Counted from the stretch's first letter, positions 15,702 to 24,868 are shown. The stretch: 38,260 nt of DNA from an uncultured Lachnospiraceae bacterium (GCA_910588285.1 CAJUQB010000049.1:1-38260), one strand, 5' to 3'. Translations and numbers: made by a program. The notes: generated by a model not told the origin, from the sequence alone.

Positions 15702-18269
15702 TTACTCTTCTTCCGCAGATACTTCTTCCTCAGATATTACTTCTGCAGATTCTTTTTCCTCTGCTTCCCGCTCCGCTAATTCCTCAGGACTTAACAGGGA
15801 TTTATCCTCCCTTACCTTTGCCACACTTGCAACAGTTACATTTTCGTCCAGATTGATCAGCTTCACACCGGAGGTAATTCTTCCGAGAATGGAGATCCCA
15901 TCCACCTTCATGCGAATGATAATTCCCTCAGTGGTAATCATCATGATCTCATCCTCTTCATTGACTCCCTTCACACCAATGACATTTCCTGTCTTTTCCG
16001 TAATCTTGTAGCACTTCACACCCTTACCGCCCCGGTTCTGGGATGTAAATTCATCCATACGAGTCCGTTTTCCGAGCCCCTTTTCGGAAGCAATCAGCAG
16101 GTATTCTCCCTGTTCGGTGATCTGCATTCCCACCACCTCGTCATCTGCCGACAGATTCATGCCAATCACACCCATGGAGACACGTCCCGTGCTGCGCACA
16201 TCCGTCTCATTGAATCGGATACACTGCCCGTATTTTGTTACCATGATCACATCCTTGGTGTTATCCGTAAACTTCACCTCAATGAGCTCATCCTCTTCCC
16301 GCAGGTTGATGGCTGCAAGTCCTGTCTTGCGCACATTGGCATAATCCGTGACAGGTGTTTTCTTCACAATTCCCTTGCGGGTGGCCATAAACAGATAGTG
16401 ATCATCCCGGTAGCTGTCAATGGGAATCACTGCCGTGATCTTCTCCCCCGGCATCAGCTGAAGGAGATTGATAATGGCTGTCCCCCTGGCTGTCCGGCTG
16501 GCTTCCGGTATCTCATAGGCCTTCATCCGATACACCTTTCCGGTATTGGTAAAGAACATCAGGTAATGGTGGGTGGTGGTCATCAGAAGCTCTTCAATAT
16601 AATCCTCTTCAATGGTCTCCATCCCTTTAATGCCCTTTCCGCCCCGGTTCTGGCTGCGGAAATGATCAACGCCCATGCGTTTGATGTAGCCAAGCTTTGT
16701 CATGGCGATGACTGTATTGCTCCTGGGGATCAGATCCTCCATGGAAATGTCGTATTCATCATAACCAATGGCAGTTCTTCTGTCATCCCCGTATTTATCG
16801 GAGATCGTCTGAATCTCCTGGCGGATCACGCCTAAAAGCTTCTTCTCGTCTGCAAGTATTGCCTTTAATTCAGCGATTTTAGCCATCAGCTCCTTATATT
16901 CTGCCTCCAGCTTATCCCGCTCCAAGCCGGTGAGGGCACGCAGACGCATATCTACGATTGCCTGGGCCTGAGCGTCCGAGAGAGCAAACCGCTCCATCAG
17001 CTTTGCTTTTGCTTCCCCCACATTGGGACTGTTTCGGATAATCTGGATAACCTCATCAATATTGTCAAGGGCAATCAGCAAGCCCTCCAAGATATGCGCC
17101 CGCTCCTGAGCCTTGTTCAGCTCATACCTGGTCCTTCTGGTCACAACCTCCTTCTGGTGCTCCAGATAATGGTACAGCATATCTCTTAGATTCAGCACCT
17201 TGGGCTGCTTCCCCACAAGGGCCAGCATAATCACGCCAAAGGTATCCTGCAGCTGGGTGTGCTTATACAGCTGATTTAAGATTACATTGGCATTGACATC
17301 CCGGCGCAGCTCAATGCAGATGCGCATTCCCTCCCGGCTGGACTCATCCCGAAGGTCTGTGATTCCGTCAATCTTCTTATCACGGACAAGCTCTGCAATC
17401 TTCTCGATCAGACGCGCTTTGTTCACCATGTAGGGAAGCTCTGTCACAATGATACGGTTCTTCCCATTTTGCATGGGCTCTATATCCGTGATGGCGCGGA
17501 CACGGATCTTCCCGCGGCCAGTGCGGTATGCCTCCTCAATGCCGGAGGTTCCAAGGATCATTCCGCCGGTGGGGAAATCCGGTCCTTTTACAATATTTAA
17601 GATCTCGTCAATCTCTGTTTCTCGATCTTCTTCGATCTGATTATCAATGATTTTTACCACTCCTGCAATCGTCTCGCGGAGATTATGCGGTGGTATGTTG
17701 GTGGCCATGCCAACGGCGATTCCGGTTGTGCCGTTTACCAGAAGGTTGGGATACCGGGAAGGCAGTACCACCGGTTCCTTCTCCGTCTCGTCAAAGTTGG
17801 GCTGAAAGTCCACGGTATCCTTATTGATATCTGCCAGCATCTCCATGGAGATTTTACTCAAACGGGCTTCCGTATAACGCATGGCTGCAGCGCCGTCCCC
17901 ATCCACTGAGCCAAAATTCCCGTGGCCATCCACCAGCATATAGCGTGTATTCCACTCCTGAGCCATATTGACCAGGGCGCCGTAGATGGAGCTGTCTCCA
18001 TGGGGATGATATTTACCCATGGTATCACCCACGATACGGGCACATTTTCTGTGGGGCTTGTCAGGGCCATTATTCAGCTCGATCATGGCATAGAGGATTC
18101 TTCTCTGTACCGGCTTTAACCCGTCCCGGACATCCGGAAGGGCGCGGGATGCAATGACGCTCATGGCGTAATCAATATAAGATTTTTCCATGGTCTTCTT
18201 CAGATCAACATCATCTATTTTGTCAAATATCTGATCGTCCATCCTTCCATCTATCCTGTTATCATCCAT
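15702..18269 (-). CDS. gyrA: DNA gyrase subunit A
   Basis: GyrA is the breakage-reunion subunit of gyrase, which introduces negative supercoils. This 855-residue copy has the full layout: a winged-helix domain with catalytic Tyr132 in AAMRYTEAR, tower and coiled-coil regions, then the C-terminal pinwheel with the GyrA box QNRGGKG, which recurs in a second blade. The tail is strongly acidic (EEKESAEVISEEEVSAEEE), as in many Firmicutes. The quinolone-pocket segment reads HPHGDSSIYGALV: Ser93 matches E. coli Ser83, and Gly97 takes the Asp87 position. AAAGGAGG lies upstream of the ATG at 18269. The gene starts 14 bases after gyrB ends, so the two are co-expressed. Confidence 0.98.
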   Translation of the reverse strand: MDDNRIDGRMDDQIFDKIDDVDLKKTMEKSYIDYAMSVIASRALPDVRDGLKPVQRRILYAMIELNNGPDKPHRKCARIVGDTMGKYHPHGDSSIYGALVNMAQEWNTRYMLVDGHGNFGSVDGDGAAAMRYTEARLSKISMEMLADINKDTVDFQPNFDETEKEPVVLPSRYPNLLVNGTTGIAVGMATNIPPHNLRETIAGVVKIIDNQIEEDRETEIDEILNIVKGPDFPTGGMILGTSGIEEAYRTGRGKIRVRAITDIEPMQNGKNRIIVTELPYMVNKARLIEKIAELVRDKKIDGITDLRDESSREGMRICIELRRDVNANVILNQLYKHTQLQDTFGVIMLALVGKQPKVLNLRDMLYHYLEHQKEVVTRRTRYELNKAQERAHILEGLLIALDNIDEVIQIIRNSPNVGEAKAKLMERFALSDAQAQAIVDMRLRALTGLERDKLEAEYKELMAKIAELKAILADEKKLLGVIRQEIQTISDKYGDDRRTAIGYDEYDISMEDLIPRSNTVIAMTKLGYIKRMGVDHFRSQNRGGKGIKGMETIEEDYIEELLMTTTHHYLMFFTNTGKVYRMKAYEIPEASRTARGTAIINLLQLMPGEKITAVIPIDSYRDDHYLFMATRKGIVKKTPVTDYANVRKTGLAAINLREEDELIEVKFTDNTKDVIMVTKYGQCIRFNETDVRSTGRVSMGVIGMNLSADDEVVGMQITEQGEYLLIASEKGLGKRTRMDEFTSQNRGGKGVKCYKITEKTGNVIGVKGVNEEDEIMMITTEGIIIRMKVDGISILGRITSGVKLINLDENVTVASVAKVREDKSLLSPEELAEREAEEKESAEVISEEEVSAEEE

Positions 18270-18283
18270 TGGATGTTCCTCCT

Positions 18284-20233
18284 TTATATATCAAGATTCT
18301 GCACATACTTGGCATTTGCTTCGATAAACTCGCGTCTCGGCTCTACCTTGTCCCCCATCAGGGTAGTAAAGGTCAGGTCAATCTCAGAGGATGTCTCATC
18401 GTCAATGGTCACACGCTCCAAGATTCTCCGCTCAGGATCCATGGTAGTCTCCCAGAGCTGCTCAGGATCCATCTCTCCCAGACCTTTGTATCGCTGAATC
18501 TTGTTGTTGCTGTCCCGGCCGATCTCTACCAGGATGCTGTTCAGCTCCTCTTCATTGTAAGCATACCACACCTTTTTATTTTTTTCGATCTTAAACAGGG
18601 GCGGCTTTGCCAGATATACATAGCCTTGACGGATCAGCTCCGGCATAAAGCGGTACAGGAAGGTCAGAAGCAGCGTCGCAATATGGGCGCCGTCCACATC
18701 CGCATCTGTCATAATAATAATCTTGTGATACCGGAGCTTTGAGATGTCAAAATCCTCATGGATTCCTGTTCCAAATGCCGTAATCATGGCTTTGATCTCC
18801 GCATTGCCATAGATCCGGTCAAGCCTTGCCTTCTCCACATTGAGAATCTTTCCCCGCAGAGGAAGGATTGCCTGTGTGGCGCGGCTTCTGGCTGTCTTGG
18901 CAGAGCCGCCGGCGGAATCTCCCTCCACAATGTAGATTTCGCAATTCTTGGGATCCTTGTCTGAACAGTCTGCCAGCTTGCCGGGCAGGGAGGTTCCCTC
19001 CAGGGCTGTCTTCCTTCTTGTCAGATCCCGGGCCTTTCTCGCCGCCTCCCTGGCCCGCTGAGCCAGAAGGGACTTCTCGCAGATGGATTTGGCAATGGCA
19101 GGATTCTGCTCCAGGAAATAAGTCAGCTGCTCGCTTACCACTGCGTCCACTGCCCCCCGGGCCTCGCTGTTTCCAAGCTTCTGTTTGGTCTGCCCCTCAA
19201 ACTGAGGCTCCTCCAGCTTCACGCTGATAATGGCTGTCAATCCCTCCCGGATATCGTCCCCGGACAGGGCCGCCTCATTTTCCTTGATAATCTTATTGGC
19301 TCTGGCATAGGAATTAAAGGTCTTGGTCAAAGCATTGCGAAAGCCTGCCAGATGCGTTCCGCCCTCCGGGGTTGTGATATTATTCACAAAGCTGTATGTG
19401 GCGTCATTATAGGAATCGTTGTGCTGCATGGCAACCTCAACGTATACGCCGTCCTTCATTCCCTCGCAATATATCACATCTCCGTAGAGCGCCTCATTGC
19501 TGCGGTTCAGATATGTGACAAATTCTTTGATGCCGCCCTCATAATGGAATACATTCTCATGATGCTCCTCCCTCATATCACGAAGGATAATCTTGATTCC
19601 CTTTGTGAGGAATGCCATTTCCCGAAGACGGTTTTTCAGTACGCTGTAATCAAATTCCGTGGTCTCAAATACCGTCTGATCCGGCAGGAAGGTTACCTTT
19701 GTGCCTGTCCTTTCTTCCGGGCAGGTTCCCACCTCCTTCAGCGGATACATGGTATTTCCCCGCTCATAGCGCTGCTGATAGACCTTGCCCTCCCGGCAGA
19801 TCTCCACCTCCAGCCAGTCGGACAGGGCGTTCACAACAGAGGCACCCACGCCGTGAAGGCCTCCGGATACCTTATAGCCGCCGCCGCCGAACTTCCCTCC
19901 TGCATGAAGAACGGTGAATACCACCTCAACGGCAGGAAGGCCGGCCTTATGATTAATTCCAACAGGAATCCCGCGGCCGTCGTCAATAACAGTGACAGAA
20001 TTATTCTCGTTAATGATTACCTCAATGGTGGTACAATGTCCCGCCAAAGCCTCATCCACAGCATTATCTACAATCTCATATACAAGATGATGAAGGCCCC
20101 GGGAGGAAGTGCTTCCGATATACATGCCCGGACGCTTCCGGACTGCCTCCAGACCCTCCAGAATCTGAATCTGATCCGCGCCGTATTCTCCATTCATTTC
20201 AATACTGGTTTCCATCTCATGGTCCATACTCAT
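18284..20233 (-). CDS. gyrB: DNA gyrase subunit B
   Basis: GyrB is the ATPase subunit of gyrase; this copy has 649 residues, the usual Gram-positive length. The GHKL ATPase region carries EIVDNAVDEALAG, DDGRGIPVG and GGLHGVGASVVNALS. The TOPRIM region carries EGDSAGGSA and the metal-binding DADVDGAHI. The C-terminal end QRYKGLGEMDPEQLWETTMDP is intact. The ATG at 20233 abuts the recF stop with no spacer. Its ribosome site AGGAGG lies inside the recF 3' end, 6 bases upstream, and decides this start. The recF-gyrB-gyrA chain is close-packed and surely one transcript. Confidence 0.98.
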   Translation of the reverse strand: MSMDHEMETSIEMNGEYGADQIQILEGLEAVRKRPGMYIGSTSSRGLHHLVYEIVDNAVDEALAGHCTTIEVIINENNSVTVIDDGRGIPVGINHKAGLPAVEVVFTVLHAGGKFGGGGYKVSGGLHGVGASVVNALSDWLEVEICREGKVYQQRYERGNTMYPLKEVGTCPEERTGTKVTFLPDQTVFETTEFDYSVLKNRLREMAFLTKGIKIILRDMREEHHENVFHYEGGIKEFVTYLNRSNEALYGDVIYCEGMKDGVYVEVAMQHNDSYNDATYSFVNNITTPEGGTHLAGFRNALTKTFNSYARANKIIKENEAALSGDDIREGLTAIISVKLEEPQFEGQTKQKLGNSEARGAVDAVVSEQLTYFLEQNPAIAKSICEKSLLAQRAREAARKARDLTRRKTALEGTSLPGKLADCSDKDPKNCEIYIVEGDSAGGSAKTARSRATQAILPLRGKILNVEKARLDRIYGNAEIKAMITAFGTGIHEDFDISKLRYHKIIIMTDADVDGAHIATLLLTFLYRFMPELIRQGYVYLAKPPLFKIEKNKKVWYAYNEEELNSILVEIGRDSNNKIQRYKGLGEMDPEQLWETTMDPERRILERVTIDDETSSEIDLTFTTLMGDKVEPRREFIEANAKYVQNLDI

Positions 20234-21316
20234 TTATATCCTCCTTACATGGCCTTCAATGACCTGAAAGACTTTATTTATATGAAATCTATTTTTAACA
20301 AATTCATCTAAACCTGTACAGGTAATGATCGTCTGTATATCGTGGATGCTGTTCAACAGAAAATTCTGCCGCTTGCTGTCAAGCTCTGACAATACATCGT
20401 CCAACAAAAGAATCGGAGTCTCAGAAATAGACTCCTTTACCAATGCCAGCTCTGCCAGCTTTAAGGACAGGGCAGCCGTTCTCTGCTGTCCCTGAGAACC
20501 GAACCTTCGGATATCCGTATCATGAATGGAAAACATCAGGTCGTCTCTGTGAGGCCCTGCGCCGGTCTGTCCCAATTTCAGATCCCGCTCCCGGCACTTT
20601 TTTAATTTATTCCCCAGCTCCTCTGCCAGGGTGTCAGGCTCATAGCTCAGGATCAAGGTTTCCCTGCCCCCTGAGAGCCTTCCATGAATGCTGCGGATCA
20701 TATCATTCAGCTTATTTATGAATAATTCCCTTGCATCAATAATCTGCTTTCCGCATTCCTCCAGCTGCAGATCCCAGATCTCTAAGGTATCCATCAGGGA
20801 AGGATGAAAGGAAATATCCTTGAGAAGCTTATTTCTCTGATTGAGGATCCGGTTGTATTTTGTCAGATAATGCAGATATACCTTATCCAGCTGGCAGAGC
20901 TCCACATCAAGAAATCTTCTGCGCTCCGAAGGCCCGTTCTTAATGATATTCAGATCCTCAGGAGAGAAACATACAAGATTCAGCATGCCAAACAGCTGGG
21001 AAGCCTTCTGAATGGGCAGCTGATTGATGGCAATCCCTTTGGACCGGTTCTTTTTCAGATGCATATCAATCTGATGGTCCAAACCGCCCTTTTCTACCGT
21101 GATCCGGATATGTGATTCCTCGTATCCGAATCGAATCATTTCCCTGTCCTTGCTTCCCTTGTGCGATTTGGTGGTTCCGCCAAGGTATATGGATTCCAGA
21201 ATATTTGTCTTTCCCTGGGCATTATCTCCATATATGATATTTGTTCCGGAATCAAATTCCATCTGCAGCTTTTCATAGTTGCGGAAATTTTGCAATTCTA
21301 ATGATTTTAATATCAT
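20234..21316 (-). CDS. recF: DNA replication and repair protein RecF
   Basis: RecF is an SMC-like ATPase that loads recombinase at single-strand gaps. It has 360 residues here, as in other Firmicutes. Walker A is GDNAQGKTNILESIY near residue 30, the ABC signature is in GSQGQQRTAALSLKLAEL, and Walker B is LLLDDVLSELD. The family start MILKSLELQNFRNYE fixes the ATG at 21316. An upstream in-frame start at 21367 would overlap yaaA by 44 bases and add 17 unconserved residues. The gene begins 7 bases after yaaA ends. No clear ribosome site precedes it, so translation is probably coupled to yaaA. Confidence 0.96.
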   Translation of the reverse strand: MILKSLELQNFRNYEKLQMEFDSGTNIIYGDNAQGKTNILESIYLGGTTKSHKGSKDREMIRFGYEESHIRITVEKGGLDHQIDMHLKKNRSKGIAINQLPIQKASQLFGMLNLVCFSPEDLNIIKNGPSERRRFLDVELCQLDKVYLHYLTKYNRILNQRNKLLKDISFHPSLMDTLEIWDLQLEECGKQIIDARELFINKLNDMIRSIHGRLSGGRETLILSYEPDTLAEELGNKLKKCRERDLKLGQTGAGPHRDDLMFSIHDTDIRRFGSQGQQRTAALSLKLAELALVKESISETPILLLDDVLSELDSKRQNFLLNSIHDIQTIITCTGLDEFVKNRFHINKVFQVIEGHVRRI

Positions 21317-21323
21317 ATGGTTG

Positions 21324-21533
21324 TTATTGAATGATTTGGATTGTTTCGTGTTCAAAGGATACAACATCTCCGCTGTAGAGCTTCTTGCCCCGCTGCAGGG
21401 AAACCTCTCCGTTGACCTTTACAAGTCCATCCTGAATCACAAGCTTTGCCATAACGCCAGAATCTACCAGATTAGCCGCTTTCAAAGCCTGACCCAATTT
21501 AATATAATCGTCTTTTAATTTAATTATTTCCAT
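21324..21533 (-). CDS. yaaA: S4-domain RNA-binding protein YaaA/RlbA
   Basis: This 69-residue protein is a single S4 RNA-binding domain: IKLGQALKAANLVDSGVMAKLVIQDGLVKVNGE carries the helix-loop-strand pattern, and VSLQRGKKLYSGDVV closes it. In many Firmicutes this small gene sits exactly here, between dnaN and recF, and some copies are studied as ribosome-linked or RecF-linked proteins. The precise role is not settled. The ribosome site is weak (GGTGA). It is 32 bases from dnaN and 7 bases from recF, in one operon. Confidence 0.9.
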   Translation of the reverse strand: MEIIKLKDDYIKLGQALKAANLVDSGVMAKLVIQDGLVKVNGEVSLQRGKKLYSGDVVSFEHETIQIIQ

Positions 21534-21565
21534 TTTTCACCAGTCTAATATCAATTTTTTATTTA

Positions 21566-22678
21566 TTAATTATTTGACGCATTAAAATTCACAGGCAGGA
21601 TCAGATATATAAAGCTTTCCTCATCATTTTTGATAAAGCATGGCGCTTTGGGATTCACCATATACAGCTTTATCTCCTCATCGTCTATCACCCGAAGGGC
21701 ATCAATGAAGAACTTGGGATTAAAGCCAATCATGATATCTTTGCCCTCTTTGATAATATCAATATCTTCATTCATAGAGCCGATAAAGGAATTGATCTTT
21801 AATTCCATATTGCCGTCTGTCACTGTCATGATGATGGGCTTCTTATCTCCCTCCTTCACCAGAAGAGTAGCGCGGTCAATACAGTTTAAAAGCTCCCGCT
21901 TGTTGATGGTAATCTTCGTATCATAGTCTGTGGACAGCATCTGCTCAATGCGGAAATATTCTCCCTCAATCAATCTGGATACCACGGTTGTGTTGTCAAA
22001 CTCAAATACAATATGATTGTCTGTAAAATAAATATCTACGTCCTTGTCCGCATCGCCGGGAAGGATCTTGCTGATTTCCTGAAGGGTTTTGCCGGGTACG
22101 ACTACCTTGTGGTAATCATAGATATCCTTCAGCTCTATGCTTCGGATGGAAATGCGGTGTCCGTCTAAGGATACTACCTTCAGCTGATTCTCGTTGATCT
22201 CAAACAGTTCTCCGGTCATCAGCTTATTGTTGTCATTATCTGCAATGGAGAAGATGGTCTGGCGAATCACTTCCTTCAGGGTAAACTGAGATAACAGGAG
22301 GGAATGATCCCGTTCTATATAAGGCAGATAGGAAAAATCCTCTCCGGATTTGCCAATGATATTGAATTTGGCTTTCTCACAGGTAATAATAGTCTTGAAG
22401 GTGGAATCTGTCTCAATCACTACATCATTGTCCGGCAGTTTACGGACAATTTCGGAAAAGATCTTTGCATCCAAAGCAATAATGCCTCTTTCTTCAATCG
22501 TACCTTCGATCCTTGTCTCGATGCCAAGTTCCATATCGTTGGCTGTCAGTTTAATCTCATTTGCAGAAGCGTCAATTAAAATACATTCTAAAATAGCCAT
22601 AGTCGTCCTGGAAGGAACGGCTTTGGATACAATATTTACTCCATAAAGTAGATTTGATTTGGAACAAATAATTTTCAT
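21566..22678 (-). CDS. dnaN: DNA polymerase III beta sliding clamp
   Basis: DnaN is the ring-shaped clamp that holds the polymerase on DNA. It has 370 residues here, the normal length. Start MKIICSKSNLLYGVNIVSKAV and the C-terminal FIYLILPVN (the hydrophobic clamp-binding end with the family's conserved IMPM/ILPV segment) identify it, and three-fold clamp-domain repeats are expected across the chain. I chose the ATG at 22678 because AAGGAG lies 11 bases upstream and the family begins here; a frame extension to 22738 is not conserved. A DnaA box (TGTGTATAA, 22681-22689) covers the space between ribosome site and start. Confidence 0.97.
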   Translation of the reverse strand: MKIICSKSNLLYGVNIVSKAVPSRTTMAILECILIDASANEIKLTANDMELGIETRIEGTIEERGIIALDAKIFSEIVRKLPDNDVVIETDSTFKTIITCEKAKFNIIGKSGEDFSYLPYIERDHSLLLSQFTLKEVIRQTIFSIADNDNNKLMTGELFEINENQLKVVSLDGHRISIRSIELKDIYDYHKVVVPGKTLQEISKILPGDADKDVDIYFTDNHIVFEFDNTTVVSRLIEGEYFRIEQMLSTDYDTKITINKRELLNCIDRATLLVKEGDKKPIIMTVTDGNMELKINSFIGSMNEDIDIIKEGKDIMIGFNPKFFIDALRVIDDEEIKLYMVNPKAPCFIKNDEESFIYLILPVNFNASNN

Positions 22679-22680
22679 AA

Positions 22681-22689
22681 TGTGTATAA
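22681..22689 (-). promoter_or_regulatory. DnaA box overlapping the dnaN translation start region
   Basis: Read on the minus strand the site is TTATACACA, a full match to TTATNCACA. It lies just downstream of the dnaN ribosome site and two bases before the ATG. The rest of the 239-base dnaN-dnaA gap shows no other perfect box. A DnaA effect on dnaN expression is inference. Confidence 0.5.
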
Positions 22690-22917
22690 CTCCTTCCTGA
22701 ATCTGGTATGGTAATAGCAGTGATTCAGCCCCAGGCATAAGAACCCATAAAAGAAAAAGATTTCGTCTTAGTCGTAATAGGGGGTGTTTATATGTTCATA
22801 AACTACCTGAAGCCATATATTTCCATGGTTTAAGGGCATTCACCTTCGTGTAAAACCCGGTTTGATTCCTATGGATTCCTTCTGGATTAAGGTTTATAAC
22901 TTGTCCGAAGGATAAGG

Positions 22918-24267
22918 TTAGTTCGGATTGATTTTCTTCTTGATTGTCTCAATCAGGTTCTTCGAGTTCTCATTATGTTCATATTCTTCTGTAACCTTGT
23001 TGATACCGTTGATAATTGTGGAATGGTCCCGGCCTCCCAGCAGAGACCCAATGGTATCCAGGGAAATGCTTGTCATGTTCTTGCACAGATACATGGCAAT
23101 CTGTCTGGGCCATGAGATATTCCGGCTGCGGTTTCTTGCAATCATCTGGTCTGTGGAGATGTTGAAATGCTCGGAAACAATCTCTATAATCAGCTGCGGC
23201 GTGATCTCTCTCTGCTTGTTGGGCGAGATGATATTCTGAAGCTCACGCTCCGCAATTTCCATGGTAATCTCTGTATGCTCCAGGTTGGAGAAGGCTAGAA
23301 GCTTATTTAATGCTCCTTCCAGTTCACGTACATTGGAATTGATGTTGGTAGCAATGTAGTCCAGGATATCGTCACTGAGATTAAAGCCGTCGCCTTCTTC
23401 CTTTTTGCGGAGAATTGCCATTCGTGTCTCATAATCCGGATATCCGATGTCAGCCAGAAGCCCCCAGTCGAATCTGGAACGGATTCGCTCCTCTAAGGTC
23501 TCCATGTCCTTTGGCGGCTTGTCCGAGGATATGATAATCTGCTTTCCGGCGGAGTGAAGTACATTAAAGGTATGGAAAAATTCCTCCTGGGTACTCTCTT
23601 TTCCAATGATAAACTGGATATCGTCAATCATAAGTACATCAACCGTACGGTATTTATCCCTGAGCTTTGTCATGGCGGATGCATTACCGTTTCGGATGGA
23701 ATCAATCACTTCATTGGTAAATTCCTCTGAGGTGACATAGAGAACCTTTTTCTCCGGCTGCTGCTGCAGGATTAAATGTCCGATGGACTGCATCAGGTGG
23801 GTTTTCCCAAGTCCGGGCCCTCCGTATATATAGAGGGGATTGTATACATCGCCCGGAGATTCGGCAACGGCCAAGGAGGCAGAATGGGCAAATCTATTAT
23901 TCTTACCCACTACAAAGCTCTCAAAGGTATAGTTTGCGTTCAGCCCGCGCAGATCTGCGTTGTCCATGAACTTGGGATCCTTGCTTCGGTAGGCAGGAAT
24001 ATTCTTGGTCTGCTCCTGGATAATAAAGATGATCTCCAGATCCCTGCCGGTCAGTTCTGCAATGACAACCTTAATGGGAAGCGTATATTTCTTCGTGATG
24101 TAGTTCAGCATGGTCTGTTCCAATGGAATCAGAATATAGAGCCTATTGCCGTCAAGGGTATAGACCTGTAAGGGCTTCAGCCATGTATCAAATGCAACAT
24201 CTGATAATTCATGTTCTTCCTTGACAGTCAGAAGGATCTGCTCCCATTTTTCTAAAATCTCCTGCAT
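22918..24267 (-). CDS. dnaA: Chromosomal replication initiator protein DnaA
   Basis: DnaA binds 9-bp boxes at oriC and melts the adjoining DNA. The chain is 449 residues. Domain I covers about 1-80 (FDTWLKPLQVYTLD). The AAA+ domain starts near TFESFVVGKNNRFAHSA, with Walker A GGPGLGKT (149-156), Walker B VLMIDDIQF and sensor I IISSD. The C-terminal DNA-binding domain ends with GGRDHSTIINGINKV, the DnaA signature. I chose the ATG at 24267: GGAG lies 7 bases upstream, while the one at 24291 has no site. A promoter (TTGCTT-17-TATTAT) lies just upstream inside oriC. The gene leads the leftward replication operon. Confidence 0.98.
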   Translation of the reverse strand: MQEILEKWEQILLTVKEEHELSDVAFDTWLKPLQVYTLDGNRLYILIPLEQTMLNYITKKYTLPIKVVIAELTGRDLEIIFIIQEQTKNIPAYRSKDPKFMDNADLRGLNANYTFESFVVGKNNRFAHSASLAVAESPGDVYNPLYIYGGPGLGKTHLMQSIGHLILQQQPEKKVLYVTSEEFTNEVIDSIRNGNASAMTKLRDKYRTVDVLMIDDIQFIIGKESTQEEFFHTFNVLHSAGKQIIISSDKPPKDMETLEERIRSRFDWGLLADIGYPDYETRMAILRKKEEGDGFNLSDDILDYIATNINSNVRELEGALNKLLAFSNLEHTEITMEIAERELQNIISPNKQREITPQLIIEIVSEHFNISTDQMIARNRSRNISWPRQIAMYLCKNMTSISLDTIGSLLGGRDHSTIINGINKVTEEYEHNENSKNLIETIKKKINPN

Positions 24268-24319
24268 TTTGATTCTCCAACTCCAATACATTTTATCTCT
24301 TCAAAATATTCCATACTCT

Positions 24320-24348
24320 ATAATACCGCAAATTGGCGAAATAAGCAA
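24320..24348 (-). promoter_or_regulatory. Sigma-A promoter of dnaA
   Basis: On the minus strand TTGCTT (24343-24348) and TATTAT (24320-24325) are separated by 17 bases and lie about 55 bases before the dnaA start. Confidence 0.6.
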
Positions 24349-24432
24349 GAAAATATTCTAAGGTATATTTTTTTTGAAAAATCAAAAAAAACTTCTGTAT
24401 GGGGCAAATAAACTTTATAGACATTATCCTAT

Positions 24433-24441
24433 TGTGGATTA
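24433..24441 (-). promoter_or_regulatory. Variant DnaA box
   Basis: Reads TAATCCACA on the minus strand, one base from TTATCCACA. It is the box nearest to the dnaA promoter. Confidence 0.5.
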
Positions 24442-24509
24442 ACGGGAAAATGCAGTTTTTGTCGCATTTTGGAACTATAATCTTCTTTTACTCACAGGAA
24501 ATAAAAAAC

Positions 24510-24541
24510 ATATCCACAAGTTATCCACAAATTGTGCATAA
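24510..24541. promoter_or_regulatory. Cluster of three DnaA boxes
   Basis: ATATCCACA (24510-24518, one mismatch, plus strand), TTATCCACA (24521-24529, perfect, plus strand) and TGTGCATAA (24533-24541, TTATGCACA on the minus strand, consensus) are packed 2-3 bases apart. This is the densest box group in the window and the probable DnaA nucleation point. Confidence 0.85.
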
Positions 24542-24694
24542 CTTTATGTAAACGGTCGTTTTGTTGAAAAATCTATTTTTGGACGAGTTTCTTCCTTATT
24601 ATATAATGCATTTAAATAATCAACATCTAGTCTTGATAACACAAATTATTATAGATGTAGTATGGTTTTATATAGAATTCCTGTTTTTTATACT

Positions 24695-24703
24695 TGTGGA
24701 TAA
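24695..24703 (-). promoter_or_regulatory. Perfect DnaA box
   Basis: TGTGGATAA is TTATCCACA on the minus strand. It lies about 155 bases right of the main cluster, across the AT-rich stretch. Confidence 0.8.
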
Positions 24704-24723
24704 TTCAGAAATGTGGAATAACT

Positions 24724-24760
24724 GTTGCTATGAGCGGCCCCCCGGGCCGTGAATAGCAAC
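24724..24760. repeat. GC-rich inverted repeat inside oriC
   Basis: Arms GTTGCTAT...CGGCCC (24724-24740) and GGGCCG...ATAGCAAC (24744-24760) pair over 8 and 6 bases, with three mismatched positions between and a 3-base loop. No T run follows directly on either side, so it is not a standard terminator. It lies between the last DnaA box and the rpmH promoter. Confidence 0.8.
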
Positions 24761-24799
24761 TTGTTCTATGCTTGAAATATAAAAAAATGATGAAATAGC

Positions 24800-24827
24800 T
24801 TGACTTTGGGGGTTTTTTTGTTATAAT
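24800..24827 (+). promoter_or_regulatory. Sigma-A promoter of rpmH
   Basis: TTGACT (24800-24805) and TATAAT (24822-24827) are separated by 16 bases, about 40 bases before the rpmH start. It is near consensus and likely strong, as expected for a ribosomal protein gene. Confidence 0.85.
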
Positions 24828-24868
24828 TGAAATGATGTTTTTGCATTTAAGAAGGAGGTGTATAGATT

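Larger units (their letters stand above)
24301..24799. other. oriC: Chromosomal replication origin (oriC)
   Basis: The 601-base gap between dnaA and rpmH has no credible gene. It holds a cluster of DnaA boxes (24433-24441 variant, 24510-24541 three boxes, 24695-24703 perfect). Long AT-only or nearly AT-only stretches occur at about 24594-24625 and 24640-24680, suitable as an unwinding element. A GC-rich hairpin lies at 24724-24760. Divergent promoters for dnaA and rpmH bound it. Genes diverge from here on both sides, as expected for bidirectional replication. Which AT-rich stretch melts first is not decided by the sequence alone. Confidence 0.92.

Noticed and set aside
24712..24720. DnaA box at TGTGGAATA
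   Set aside because: An inserted A breaks the TGTGGATAA consensus in its conserved half.
24561..24752. 63-residue open frame across oriC
   Set aside because: It covers DnaA boxes and AT-rich origin DNA, has no ribosome site and shows no protein-like conservation.
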